Source: CBDIHP01 sp965279195 (GTDB lineage: Bacteria; Planctomycetota; Planctomycetia; Isosphaerales; Isosphaeraceae). Taken from it: a DNA stretch of 64,000 nucleotides. Shown here piece after piece: positions 16,712 to 24,555 of the stretch (positions within the stretch are counted from its first letter, which is position 1; every line of letters begins with the position of its first letter). The stretch spans positions 1 to 64,000 of the forward strand of contig CBDIHP010000043.1 of NCBI GenBank assembly GCA_965279195.1, in the 5' to 3' direction. Below the pieces are notes generated by a model that made no database searches, was not told the origin of the DNA, and saw nothing but the letters and a program-made list of their open reading frames with translations. Both the position numbers and the translations under genes were made by a program.

Positions 16712-18880
16712 TCATTTCTCCGGGCTTTCGCTGACATCTCGGATCAAAAGCACGGGCTTGCCGCCGTCCTTGAGGGATTTGACGGTCTTGGGGCCGCCGG
16801 GCGGGGCGAGGCCGGTGACGTGCCCGGTCACCTGCGGGCCGTCGGCGTCGAGGACCATCGTGTAGTCGGTCCCGTGCGTCTGGATGTTATCGGCCATGAT
16901 GTGGACGTAGTTCCGCCCGTCCGTGCGATATTCCGGGCGGGTGGTCACCTTGAACATGGGGACCTTGCCGGTCGTGCCGAGATAGACGTCCTCGATCCGG
17001 ACCATGGTCGCGGGCGCGGCCGGCAGGCCGTTGAACTGCTCGATGACGAACGGGGCGACCCGATAGGTCAACCCTTCGAAGTCGCTCAGGACGTTCTTGT
17101 AGGAGTGCATCCCCCCGTAGAGCCCGCCGTGGATCTTGACCAGGCTCTCGGATTGCAGGCTGGCGTGGAAGACCGAGACCCCGTCGAACGTGGCGTTCGA
17201 GGCCCAGGTCCGGATCGGGACCCGGCCGGCGTTGAGGAACTTGACGTTCCGGCCGTTCAGGGCCGACCACGCGCCATAGACCCCGCAATCGGAGCCGGAG
17301 AGCTCGCAGTCGATGATGTCCGTCATGTAATTGGCCAGGAGGTTGAGGGTGCCGATGGCCTGCGTGCCCCCCTCGATCCGGCAACGCTCGATCTTGAGGT
17401 TGAGAATCGCCCCGACCTGCACCGTCGGGCACCCCGGCATGCTCACGATGTGCAGGTCGCTCAGGCCGTTGCCCAGGATCCCCCCGAGCTGGCTGTACAT
17501 CGCCGTCTGGAGGAAGTAACCGACGTGCTTGTAGGGCGGCACCAGTCGGGAGACCGAGGTCACGAATCGCCCGGTCGTGGGGTCGTCGGGGGAGTCGGTC
17601 AGCGCGAGGGCGGAGATCAGATCCGGGTCGTCTTTCTGGTCTTCGAGATACCGGTAGCGGTCGTCGATGGGCTTGCCGTCGACCCTCGCCTGCGGGATCC
17701 CGGGGCGTCGGCTCTCGTATCGCAATCGCCGCGAGAACGACAGGCCGTGGAGCCTGAGGTCGAGATCGGTCGTCCGCCCGAGCGCGCCGACGGGGGCGCG
17801 GAGGTCGGCGGTCATCGAGGTCGCGCCGAGGATCAGCGGCGAATACTCGTTCCGCGCCAGGGTCGTCGGGCCGGTCCCCTTGAAGAACTTGCCGTAGGGC
17901 CGGTCGATCGCCGTCTCGACGCCGTTGGAGAAGGCCGAGACCTTGCGATGCTCCAGGTCGAGCTGGAAGGTCAGCCGCTGGACCCCGCGCGCCTTGCCGC
18001 TGAAGAAGCTGAAGCCGTTGAACTCGTCGCGGCCGTCCTCGGCCGTCCGGAAGTGGACGTCGAACTGGTTGGGAGTGCCCCCCTTCTCCAGCGAGAAGAC
18101 CAGGCTGCCGCCGAAGGCGAGGTAGCCGATCGCGAAGATCCCGCCGACATACCCCCCCGGGAAGACCCCGCCGTCGGGGGACTCGACCGCGCATTCGACG
18201 GTCAGCGTCCTGGTGGATCCCCAGTTGTCGAGGACCGTATTGCCCATCTCGGGCTCGGGCCCGCCGTGCGAGAACGGCACCGCCTGGAAGATGACGCTGC
18301 TGTCCTTCTTGGTGCGGATCCCGAACCGCTGTCCCGGGGCCTTCGCGACCGACTCGTCGAGCTTGCCGAAGACATCCGGGCGATACGAGGCGTCGAGCCG
18401 GAGCGGCTTCTGGTCCTTGATCAGCTCGCCGGTGCGGATCCCCAGCACGAAGACCGGCCCCTTGCCCCGGTTGGTGACCTGCGGCTGCTGGATCGGGTCC
18501 CCCATCACCCGGATGTTCGCGTGCTCGATCCGCAGCGGCCGGGTCGTGACGTAAGGCAAGGTTGAGGCGGGAAATCGGATTACGCCGTGGGTCTGGCCGA
18601 AGACCGCGCCGGGGACGCTCAAGCGTCGCAGCAGCTCGGCGTAGGCGGCCTCATAGGCGATGGCGTTGTCGGTCTTGCCGTTGTCCCCCCGGCCCCCGAA
18701 GTCGGTGATGTCGACGATTGGGCCGCCGGCAAGGGAGGAACCCCCGGCCCCGGTCGGCCGTCGGGGGGCGGATCGGGGCGCCGTCGCCTGCCCGTGTGAG
18801 GCGGCGGGGAGGGCCGCCAGGGACAAGATTCCGGCCAGGGCGATCCGCCCGAAGGTCTTGATGCGGCAGATTTTGGGCAT
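16712..18880 (-). CDS. secreted right-handed beta-helix protein (pectate lyase 3-like)
   Basis: A 722-aa exported protein. Residues 1-30 are a signal peptide (IALAGILSLAALPAASHGQA). VDITDFGGRGDNGKTDNAIA is the characteristic opening of pectate-lyase-3/polygalacturonase-like beta-helices. A central insert (FDVHFRTAEDGRDEFNGFSF) looks like a concanavalin-type sandwich. Later repeats (LKIERCRIEGGTQAIGTLNL, DIIDCELSGSDCGVYGAWSA, NGRNVKFLNAGRVPIRTWAS) are successive helix coils. No catalytic triad of a known lyase could be assigned, so it may bind or cut an unknown glycan. It starts 11 bp after the stop of the epimerase gene, so the two form an operon. Confidence 0.8.
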   Translation of the reverse strand: MPKICRIKTFGRIALAGILSLAALPAASHGQATAPRSAPRRPTGAGGSSLAGGPIVDITDFGGRGDNGKTDNAIAYEAAYAELLRRLSVPGAVFGQTHGVIRFPASTLPYVTTRPLRIEHANIRVMGDPIQQPQVTNRGKGPVFVLGIRTGELIKDQKPLRLDASYRPDVFGKLDESVAKAPGQRFGIRTKKDSSVIFQAVPFSHGGPEPEMGNTVLDNWGSTRTLTVECAVESPDGGVFPGGYVGGIFAIGYLAFGGSLVFSLEKGGTPNQFDVHFRTAEDGRDEFNGFSFFSGKARGVQRLTFQLDLEHRKVSAFSNGVETAIDRPYGKFFKGTGPTTLARNEYSPLILGATSMTADLRAPVGALGRTTDLDLRLHGLSFSRRLRYESRRPGIPQARVDGKPIDDRYRYLEDQKDDPDLISALALTDSPDDPTTGRFVTSVSRLVPPYKHVGYFLQTAMYSQLGGILGNGLSDLHIVSMPGCPTVQVGAILNLKIERCRIEGGTQAIGTLNLLANYMTDIIDCELSGSDCGVYGAWSALNGRNVKFLNAGRVPIRTWASNATFDGVSVFHASLQSESLVKIHGGLYGGMHSYKNVLSDFEGLTYRVAPFVIEQFNGLPAAPATMVRIEDVYLGTTGKVPMFKVTTRPEYRTDGRNYVHIMADNIQTHGTDYTMVLDADGPQVTGHVTGLAPPGGPKTVKSLKDGGKPVLLIRDVSESPEK

Positions 18881-18891
18881 GATGCAACGTC

Positions 18892-19983
18892 TCAGGAGCG
18901 GCGTCCGGGGGCGTATGAGTGTGGCGGCTGCTGGCTCACGTGCGGTCGGGGCACGGGGGAACCCGGGCGGGCGGACGCGGCGGCGGCCGGGATCTGCCCC
19001 GTGTCTCGGAGCCAGGCCAGGGCATCCTCCAGCGACTCCCGGACCGGCCGGGGCGTCAACCCGAGGGCGGCCAGGCTCCGGCTGGCGTCGAAATGCATCG
19101 TCCGGCGGGTCAGCCGCACGCCCGTGACCGTCGCCTTGGGCGGCCGACCGGACACATGGTCCGCCCAGGCCTCGCTCAGGACCGCCACGGCCAGCCCGAC
19201 GGGAAACGGAACCGACCACCTCGGGACCGGGATGCCCGTCCGTTCCGACAGGATCGAGAGCAGCCCGACGAGCGTCAAGTTCTCTCCCCCCAGCAGGTAA
19301 CGGCGACCCGGCACCGCCCGGTCGGCAGCCAGGGCGATCCCCTCGGCCACGTCCCGGACGTCGATCATGTTCAAGGTGCAATCCATGCGTGCAGGTAATT
19401 TTCCGAGGCAGAAGTCGCGAATCAAGCGGGTCGGCGGGGAAACGAGGCGGTCGCCGGGGCCGACGGGCATGGTCGGGTTGACGATCAGGATGGGATGCCC
19501 GGCCGCCGCCCGATACCGCGCGGCGTTCTCGGCCCGGAGCTTCGAGCGGCAATACGGCCCGACGGCATCGGCCAGCGTGACCTCGATGTTCTCAGCGATG
19601 GGCCCGGTGTGTCGGGCGCAAGTCAAGATACTCTCGGTGGATACGTGGACGATCCTGGCGGCGCCCGCCTCGATTGCGGCGTCGAGGACGTGGACGGTGC
19701 CCCTGTGGTTGACGGCGTCGAAGTCGCGGCGGTCCCTGGCCCAGAGGTTGGGGTTGGCGGCGAGGTGGAACACCCGATTGGGTTTGTTCCCGCAAATCGC
19801 GTCGCGGACCGCCTCGCGCTCGCGGATGTCCGCGAAGACCGTCTCGACCCCCTCCGGCAGGTGGGAGACGTCCACCCCCGGCTTCTCCACCACGACCACC
19901 CGCCCCCCGCGCCCCGCGAGCCTGGCGACCAGGTGACTGCCGATGAACCCCGCCCCTCCGGTGACGATCGTTGTCGCGTCCAT
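18892..19983 (-). CDS. NAD-dependent sugar epimerase/reductase, HpnA-like
   Basis: A 363-aa cytoplasmic extended short-chain dehydrogenase. The N-terminus has the NAD-binding motif VTGGAGFIGSHLVARL at residues 7-22; the active site reads VHVSTES and YCRSK (Tyr and Lys). The motif VNPTMPVGPGDRLVSPPTRL and the later GRRYLLGGENLTLVGLLSIL resemble the hopanoid-associated epimerase HpnA / dihydroflavonol-reductase group. The tail after residue 335 is Pro/Ser-rich. No other hopanoid gene is near; it is coupled to the beta-helix gene, suggesting a glycan role instead. ATG at 19983. Confidence 0.83.
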   Translation of the reverse strand: MDATTIVTGGAGFIGSHLVARLAGRGGRVVVVEKPGVDVSHLPEGVETVFADIREREAVRDAICGNKPNRVFHLAANPNLWARDRRDFDAVNHRGTVHVLDAAIEAGAARIVHVSTESILTCARHTGPIAENIEVTLADAVGPYCRSKLRAENAARYRAAAGHPILIVNPTMPVGPGDRLVSPPTRLIRDFCLGKLPARMDCTLNMIDVRDVAEGIALAADRAVPGRRYLLGGENLTLVGLLSILSERTGIPVPRWSVPFPVGLAVAVLSEAWADHVSGRPPKATVTGVRLTRRTMHFDASRSLAALGLTPRPVRESLEDALAWLRDTGQIPAAAASARPGSPVPRPHVSQQPPHSYAPGRRS

Positions 19984-20218
19984 GCCGTTCGGTTCCGCCT
20001 CCCTGGCCCAGCATCCCGGTCACCGCTCCCGGGCCGATCATGGCAGAAAACCGCGAGGAAGGGTATGCCCATTCCGTGGCGGCCGGTCGCAGACCAAATT
20101 GCTATATGCAAATGGGTCCGCAGTAACGGGCCCTATGGGCTATTGCCCCCCGGGGGGGAAAGGTCCAAACTAGGGGGAACAGCCCCAACGAACCCGCCGG
20201 GACACGGAACGAGCCGCG

Positions 20219-20548
20219 ATGGAGACGACAACGCCGATCGGGACGGATCAGGATTGGGCCGCGCGCGAGAAGGAATGGCGCAAGCGTTTGCGGCGTATCC
20301 GGTTCGGCGTCGAGTCCGTGGACGTGCAGGTCCAGAAATTGCGGCGGGTGACCGTCGCCTTGACGGTCGTCGCGGCCATCGTGGCGACGATGTTCCTGGC
20401 GATCTTCCTGGCCTTCCGCCGGCCGGACATCGGCCTGGTCGTGATCGCCGTCATCTTCGGCCCGATCGTCGGCCTGGCCTGGCGCGAGCAGAAACGGCTC
20501 GAAGCGGGGGTCCAGGACTACCTGGCCGAGAAGAAGGCGCGTGAATAG
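20219..20548 (+). CDS. small two-helix membrane protein
   Basis: A 109-aa protein. Residues 1-42 are charged and helical (DWAAREKEWRKRLRRIRFGV, VQVQKLRRV), followed by two transmembrane segments at about 45-66 (TVALTVVAAIVATMFLAIFL) and 70-87 (DIGLVVIAVIFGPIVGLAW), then a charged tail ending LAEKKARE. No family is recognised. It converges with the ECF sigma gene, with a palindromic repeat between. An ATG at 20219 follows GAACGAGCC; no strong Shine-Dalgarno is visible. Confidence 0.65.
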   Translation: METTTPIGTDQDWAAREKEWRKRLRRIRFGVESVDVQVQKLRRVTVALTVVAAIVATMFLAIFLAFRRPDIGLVVIAVIFGPIVGLAWREQKRLEAGVQDYLAEKKARE

Positions 20549-20582
20549 GCGGCCGATGCATCCGGTTGGACGCACCGACCGC

Positions 20583-20725
20583 CTGGAGTGCGGAAGCTTG
20601 CCTCCGCTTTGTCCCCGCGGGAGCTTGCTCCCGAGAGACCACATCGACTCGATCTCGTCCCCTTCGACCACGCATGCGGAGCAAGGTCCGCGAGAACAGT
20701 GCGGAAGCGAGCATCCGCACGCCAG
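20583..20725. repeat. CTGGAGTGCG-type palindromic repeat, complete
   Basis: Begins CTGGAGTGCGGAAGCTTGC and ends GCGAGCATCCGCACGCCAG, with an internal hairpin GGGAGCTTGCTCCC. Same family as 8186-8329 and 32765-32906 but more diverged at the ends. It fills the space between the convergent membrane-protein and sigma-factor genes and could act as a bidirectional terminator. Confidence 0.78.
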
Positions 20726-20730
20726 GTGGT

Positions 20731-21426
20731 TCAGACCAGCACGGCCTCCCGGCGACGACGGGGGGTGGGGGCGGCTTCGAAGGCCTCGCCGTCGTTGTCG
20801 TCCTCGTCGTCGTTCAGGATCTCGCCCCACTCGGAGACGTCCGCCACGCTCGCCTGGAGTTCGGCCTTGAGCCGCTTCCGGGCGGTGTGGAGGCGCCGCT
20901 TGATGGTGCCGATCGGGGCGTCGAGCTGATCGGCGATCTCCACCAGGGACTGGCCCTGGATGTAGAAGGCGATCAGGGTCTCGCGGTCGAGGGTCTTGAG
21001 CTTGTTCATCGCCTCCCAGAGCCGCTGGGCGCGCTCGCGGGCGATCAGTTCATCGAGCGGGTCGTTGCGGACCTCGCCGGCCCCTTCGAGGATCTCGGTC
21101 TCGACGTTCGGGGGCGGCAGCTTCCGGGTGGCCCGGTTGATGGCCATCCGCGCGGCCACCTGACGCAGCCATCCGGCGAACCGCTCGGGCTCCCGGAGCT
21201 GATCCAGGCGCTTCATCACGTGGAGGAAGACATCCTGGGTCAACTCGGCGGCCTCGCTCGGGTTCCCGAGGCGTCGCAGGCAGACGGCGTAGACCGTCCG
21301 CTCGAACTGCTCGACCAGCCGCCCGAACGCCTCGCGGTCGCCCACCTGGGCGAGCCGGACGAGGTGAGCGAGGTCCGACCACTTCTTCGAATCCTTCGGC
21401 GAAGTCTCTACCAAGGTCGCCAACAC
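20731..21426 (-). CDS. ECF-type RNA polymerase sigma factor
   Basis: A sigma-70-family factor of about 231 aa. Region 2: DREAFGRLVEQFERTVYAVC, then LTQDVFLHVMKRLDQLREPE and FAGWLRQVAARMAINRAT. Region 4: LKTLDRETLIAFYIQGQSLV, EIADQLDAPIGTIKRRLHTA. A highly acidic C-terminal extension (EWGEILNDDEDDNDGEAFE) follows, which is unusual. I place the start at the GTG at 21426 (IPVLATLVETSPKDSKK); the frame stays open to 21831 but that part lacks coding character. No anti-sigma factor is adjacent; its control may lie in the long upstream region or in its acidic tail. Confidence 0.85.
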   Translation of the reverse strand: MLATLVETSPKDSKKWSDLAHLVRLAQVGDREAFGRLVEQFERTVYAVCLRRLGNPSEAAELTQDVFLHVMKRLDQLREPERFAGWLRQVAARMAINRATRKLPPPNVETEILEGAGEVRNDPLDELIARERAQRLWEAMNKLKTLDRETLIAFYIQGQSLVEIADQLDAPIGTIKRRLHTARKRLKAELQASVADVSEWGEILNDDEDDNDGEAFEAAPTPRRRREAVLV

Positions 21427-22050
21427 GGGAATTTGCCCCCCCCGGTTCGCCGGGGTGTCATCATCCGCTCGTCGGTGGCGTCCGCCGCTCCGGCCGTGTC
21501 TTTCATAGACGGCGAGCAGTCGCGGGCGCACCGCGGTCCACAGTCCAGGCGCACGACCCTCGGACAGTTCGGGCGGGGCTCGTTCGGTGGGCAGGGATTG
21601 GCCGTGCACGCGAGCGATGGTCGCCGACCGACGTCTTGCCCCTCGATGGGGCGCGGACGGCGACGGCTCGCTCGGTGCGGCCAGACCCAACCCGGAGCAC
21701 TCGGCCCTTGGGGGTCGGCGACCGACGGTGACGGCTGGGGCGCGGTTCTCTCGTTCGGTTCGGTTCAGTGCGTTGTGGGTGCGACGGCACCCACGGGCAT
21801 GACCACGAGCGAGCGATCCCGCGCGGGCCAACCTCCCGATCAGTTCATGGGCTCTGCGGCAGTCGAGGGCGTCTTCGGGGCGCGGACGATGCGGTTCGGT
21901 TCGACCTTCGGGCAGGGCGGCGGTGTCCTCGCGGACGGGCCACCCTCGCGGTCGGACCTACTCAATCGTCGCGCCCGGTTCGTCCGTTCGACCGGCCGGG
22001 GAGCGTGGCTGAGCAGGGGGTTTTGGCACTCAAACCCCCCGACACTCGCG
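21427..22050. other. hairpin-rich region upstream of the sigma-factor gene
   Basis: About 620 bp with overlapping open frames on both strands but no Shine-Dalgarno or family match I trust. Read on the minus strand, several short perfect inverted repeats are visible: GTGGGTGC-CGTC-GCACCCAC (near 21777), GCCCC-ATCGA-GGGGC (near 21640), and GTCGGCGACC pairing with GGTCGCCGAC about 100 bp away. This looks like a structured leader or several small structured RNAs. Confidence 0.45.
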
Positions 22051-22692
22051 TCAACTCGACGCGGCGGCGGAGGTCAGGATTCTGTCTCTGGCACCAGGAC
22101 GGGCCGGGCCGGAACTCGGGCGAAGGCTTGCGGCCGTCCGGCTCCTCGTAGCTCGCACCCTGGAGGTCTCCAGGGTTTGCGCCGCGAGGCGGGAGGTGCC
22201 GCGTCCCTGTAGGACGCCTAACCCCCCGATGCCTTGGGCCTGGCCTTGCGCCCGGCGATGCTGTCGGTCGACCGCTGTGGGTACGACCGGCGGCAAGCTC
22301 GGCGGCGCGTCCGCTACGACGAGACAATCCTGCGTCGCGAGCCCGGGGCGACCCTGGAGGGAATCCAGGGAGGTCCAGGACGTCCACGACGTTGAGCCGG
22401 GTTCCCAGGAGCCGAGCCGGAGGCCGTCCAGAATGCCCAGGGAACCTCGAATCGAAATCGAGATCAGGGTCATCTCGATCGAGTTCATGGGTTTCATGGT
22501 CGGAGCCTCCTTCTTGGTCTTTGGGGTAAACCCGACGCGCACGGGGACCACCGGATAGACCGGATGGACGTCGTGACGGGAGCGCAGGGTGGCCTTGTCG
22601 TTGTTCGCGTCGTTGACCGACGCGAGCGACCGCGAGCCGAGGTTCAGCCGGTTGAGATTGGCCGACAGCGTCCGGTTGATGCGGTTCGACAT
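22051..22692 (-). CDS. possible small basic protein, only the N-terminal part looks coding
   Basis: Open frame of 213 aa beginning MSNRINRTLSANLNRLNLGS. Its first 55 or so codons have the strong G/C third-position bias of real genes here; after GFTPKTKKEAPT the bias weakens and the translation becomes low-complexity. A second ATG inside the same frame (MKPMNSIEMTLISISIRGSL) is preceded by AAGGAGG at ideal spacing, so translation may start there, or there may be two short genes fused by a lost stop. No family is recognised. It sits upstream of the sigma-factor leader on the same strand. Confidence 0.4.
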   Translation of the reverse strand: MSNRINRTLSANLNRLNLGSRSLASVNDANNDKATLRSRHDVHPVYPVVPVRVGFTPKTKKEAPTMKPMNSIEMTLISISIRGSLGILDGLRLGSWEPGSTSWTSWTSLDSLQGRPGLATQDCLVVADAPPSLPPVVPTAVDRQHRRAQGQAQGIGGLGVLQGRGTSRLAAQTLETSRVRATRSRTAASLRPSSGPARPGARDRILTSAAASS

Positions 22693-23174
22693 GGACTAAC
22701 CCTCGCTTCCGCCACAGGAAGGGCGGGGATGAAGAGGCCGGGCGGGCGATCGTGGCCCGTCCAACCTGCCGGTGCGACGCCTGTATTCTAGGTCATCCAG
22801 CCGGCTCGGGTGGGAACAAATGTTCCCGATCTTGGATCGAAGTCCAGGGTCCTGGGGGCCAGGAAGCCCCGAAAACCTTTCCTCCGACGGACTTCGGACG
22901 GGCAACGCGCCCGGCCGAGGGGCAAGGAGTGGATGGGAAGGGCAAAGGAAGACTGATTGCGGCTGGGGATGTGATGAGCGTCCTTCGTCGCGGATCACGA
23001 CGGCTTTGACATCATAGACGTTCGACGGGTTCGCGCGAATTCAGAACTTTTTCCGGATGAGGCCGGAAATCGACAACCGGCCGTCCTTCGGAGGACCGTC
23101 CGCATGACCGGGTTCGAGGTGCTGGGTGAGGACTTGAGACGCAGATCGCGAGTGGCGCAGATCGCGAGCGCAGG
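22693..23174. other. intergenic region without a recognised gene
   Basis: About 480 bp between the possible small gene and the repeat downstream of the MFS gene. Open frames on both strands lack Shine-Dalgarno sequences and family character. A short tandem motif, CAGATCGCGAGTGG / CAGATCGCGAGCGC, occurs at about 23141-23172. The promoter of the small gene should lie near 22700-22800. Confidence 0.5.
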
Positions 23175-23271
23175 AAGCGCTGGGCGAGGGTCTCCCGACC
23201 CCGCCCCCACATTCGCCGCGCCGTACCACCGAATCGGGTCTCCAGACCCGTGGCGTCTCGGCGGACCCTAC
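23175..23271. repeat. palindromic repeat with GGTCTCCAGACC core and GTAGGGT head
   Basis: On the minus strand it starts GTAGGGTCCGCCGAGACGCC, continues with the hairpin ACGGGTCTGGAGACCCG and ends GCCCAGCGCTT. The same unit, larger and double, is at 37613-37785. The TAG at 23268-23270 is the stop codon of the MFS gene. Confidence 0.75.
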
Positions 23272-24554
23272 AGGGTCTCCTCGGGGTCGATCGCGAGCCA
23301 GAGGACGACGCCGGCGAGGCTGACGAGGCCGCCGAGGGCCAGCGACGCGCCCCAGCCGTAGAGGGAGCCGACCCAGGGGGTGACCGTCGGGGCGAGCATG
23401 CCAAGGAGGTTGCCGCCGGTGTTCAGGAAGCCGCCGGAGGATCCGCCGCGAGGCCCGCCCAGTCGCACGGCCGTCGCCCAGAACGGGCCTTCGGACATCC
23501 CCACGCCGCACATCGCCAGCGAGAACCACAGCACGATCCAGTACGGGTGCGTCGAGAACACCCCCGCGCCCAGCAGCACCGCCCCCGCGATCATCCCCGC
23601 CATCGGCACGATCCGGAATCCCCGCCTGCGGCCGATGGCGTGCTCGATCCGGTCGGAGATCCAGCCGCCCAGCGGCATCCCCACCGCCATGCCCAGGGGC
23701 GGGAGCGCCGCCAGCCAGTGGGCCTCCTGCTCGGGGAGCTTCTGCACTTCCTGGAAGTAGTAATTCATCCAGTACATGAACAGATACTGGAAATAGCCGA
23801 CGGCCCCGTAGCTCAGGGTGAGCAGCACGAGCCCCCTGTGCCGGAAGAGGCGGGTCCAGGGGACGGACTCCTTCGCGGCGTGGGGCGCCTCGTCGTGGGC
23901 GACGTCGGGGCGGTCGCGGGCGATGACGGCCCAGGCGACCCCCACGGCGGCGGTGAGGGTCCCCGCGATCACGAACGAGGCGGGCCAGCCGAAGAGGTGG
24001 ATCATCGCCGAGAACACCAGGGGCGTGACCGAGACCCCCACGAGCGCCATGCCGTTGACCGCGCCGTTGGCCCGCGCCCGGGAGCTCGGCCCGATCCAGT
24101 GCCCCACCGCCTGCGCGCAGGCCGGGTGGATGGGCGCGGAGGCCAGCCCCATGCAGCCCCGGACGATCAGGAGCAGGAAGATGAGCGTGGCCGAGTCGCC
24201 CGTTGCCAGGCCCACGGCCCCGGTCAGGGCCACGAACAGCCCCGAGCCGAAGGCCACGAACAGGAGCGCGGCCCGCGTCCCCACCCTGTCGATGAACAGG
24301 CCGCCGGGGAACATGCCGATGGTGTACATCAGCAGGAAGGCCGAGTAGACCACGCCCATCCTCGTGGGCGAGATGTCGTACTGCTTCATGATCGCGGTGT
24401 CGCCGGCCGTGGCCATGCTCACGCGGTTGAAGTGGTTCATGAACGTGAAGCCCATGAGCAGCACGATGATGCCCAGAGCCCCCGCGCCGGCCTTGCCGGC
24501 CGGGGATCCCTTCGCTGGGATGTCGATGGGTTCGGCGATGGCGTCTCTCGTCAC
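23268..24554 (-). CDS. MFS transporter, probably for a sugar acid
   Basis: A 428-aa inner-membrane transporter with about twelve hydrophobic segments. The anion:cation symporter (ACS) subgroup is suggested by FMNHFNRVSMATAGDTAIMK near residue 40, the loop PGGLFIDRVGTRAALL between helices 2 and 3, and IVRGCMGLASAPIHPACAQ. These resemble glucarate/galactonate transporters. Translation starts at a GTG one base after the stop of the enolase-family gene, so the two are coupled. Transport of the acid sugar used by that enzyme is the natural inference. The TAG stop belongs to a GTAGGGT repeat. Confidence 0.87.
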   Translation of the reverse strand: MTRDAIAEPIDIPAKGSPAGKAGAGALGIIVLLMGFTFMNHFNRVSMATAGDTAIMKQYDISPTRMGVVYSAFLLMYTIGMFPGGLFIDRVGTRAALLFVAFGSGLFVALTGAVGLATGDSATLIFLLLIVRGCMGLASAPIHPACAQAVGHWIGPSSRARANGAVNGMALVGVSVTPLVFSAMIHLFGWPASFVIAGTLTAAVGVAWAVIARDRPDVAHDEAPHAAKESVPWTRLFRHRGLVLLTLSYGAVGYFQYLFMYWMNYYFQEVQKLPEQEAHWLAALPPLGMAVGMPLGGWISDRIEHAIGRRRGFRIVPMAGMIAGAVLLGAGVFSTHPYWIVLWFSLAMCGVGMSEGPFWATAVRLGGPRGGSSGGFLNTGGNLLGMLAPTVTPWVGSLYGWGASLALGGLVSLAGVVLWLAIDPEETL

Positions 24555-24555
24555 G

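Noticed and set aside
15107..18565. Plus-strand open frame of 1152 codons
   Set aside because: It lies opposite the methyltransferase and beta-helix genes. Its translation is dominated by Arg, Gly, Asp, Glu and Val repeats typical of the antisense of GC-rich genes, and it has no domain or signal peptide.
21462..21831. N-terminal extension of the ECF sigma factor to 21831
   Set aside because: The extra 135 residues lack third-position G/C bias and family similarity; ECF factors normally start close to region 2.
22696..22998. Minus-strand open frame of 100 codons upstream of the small basic protein
   Set aside because: Pro/Ser/Arg-rich with no Shine-Dalgarno and an equally long frame on the other strand; likely promoter DNA.
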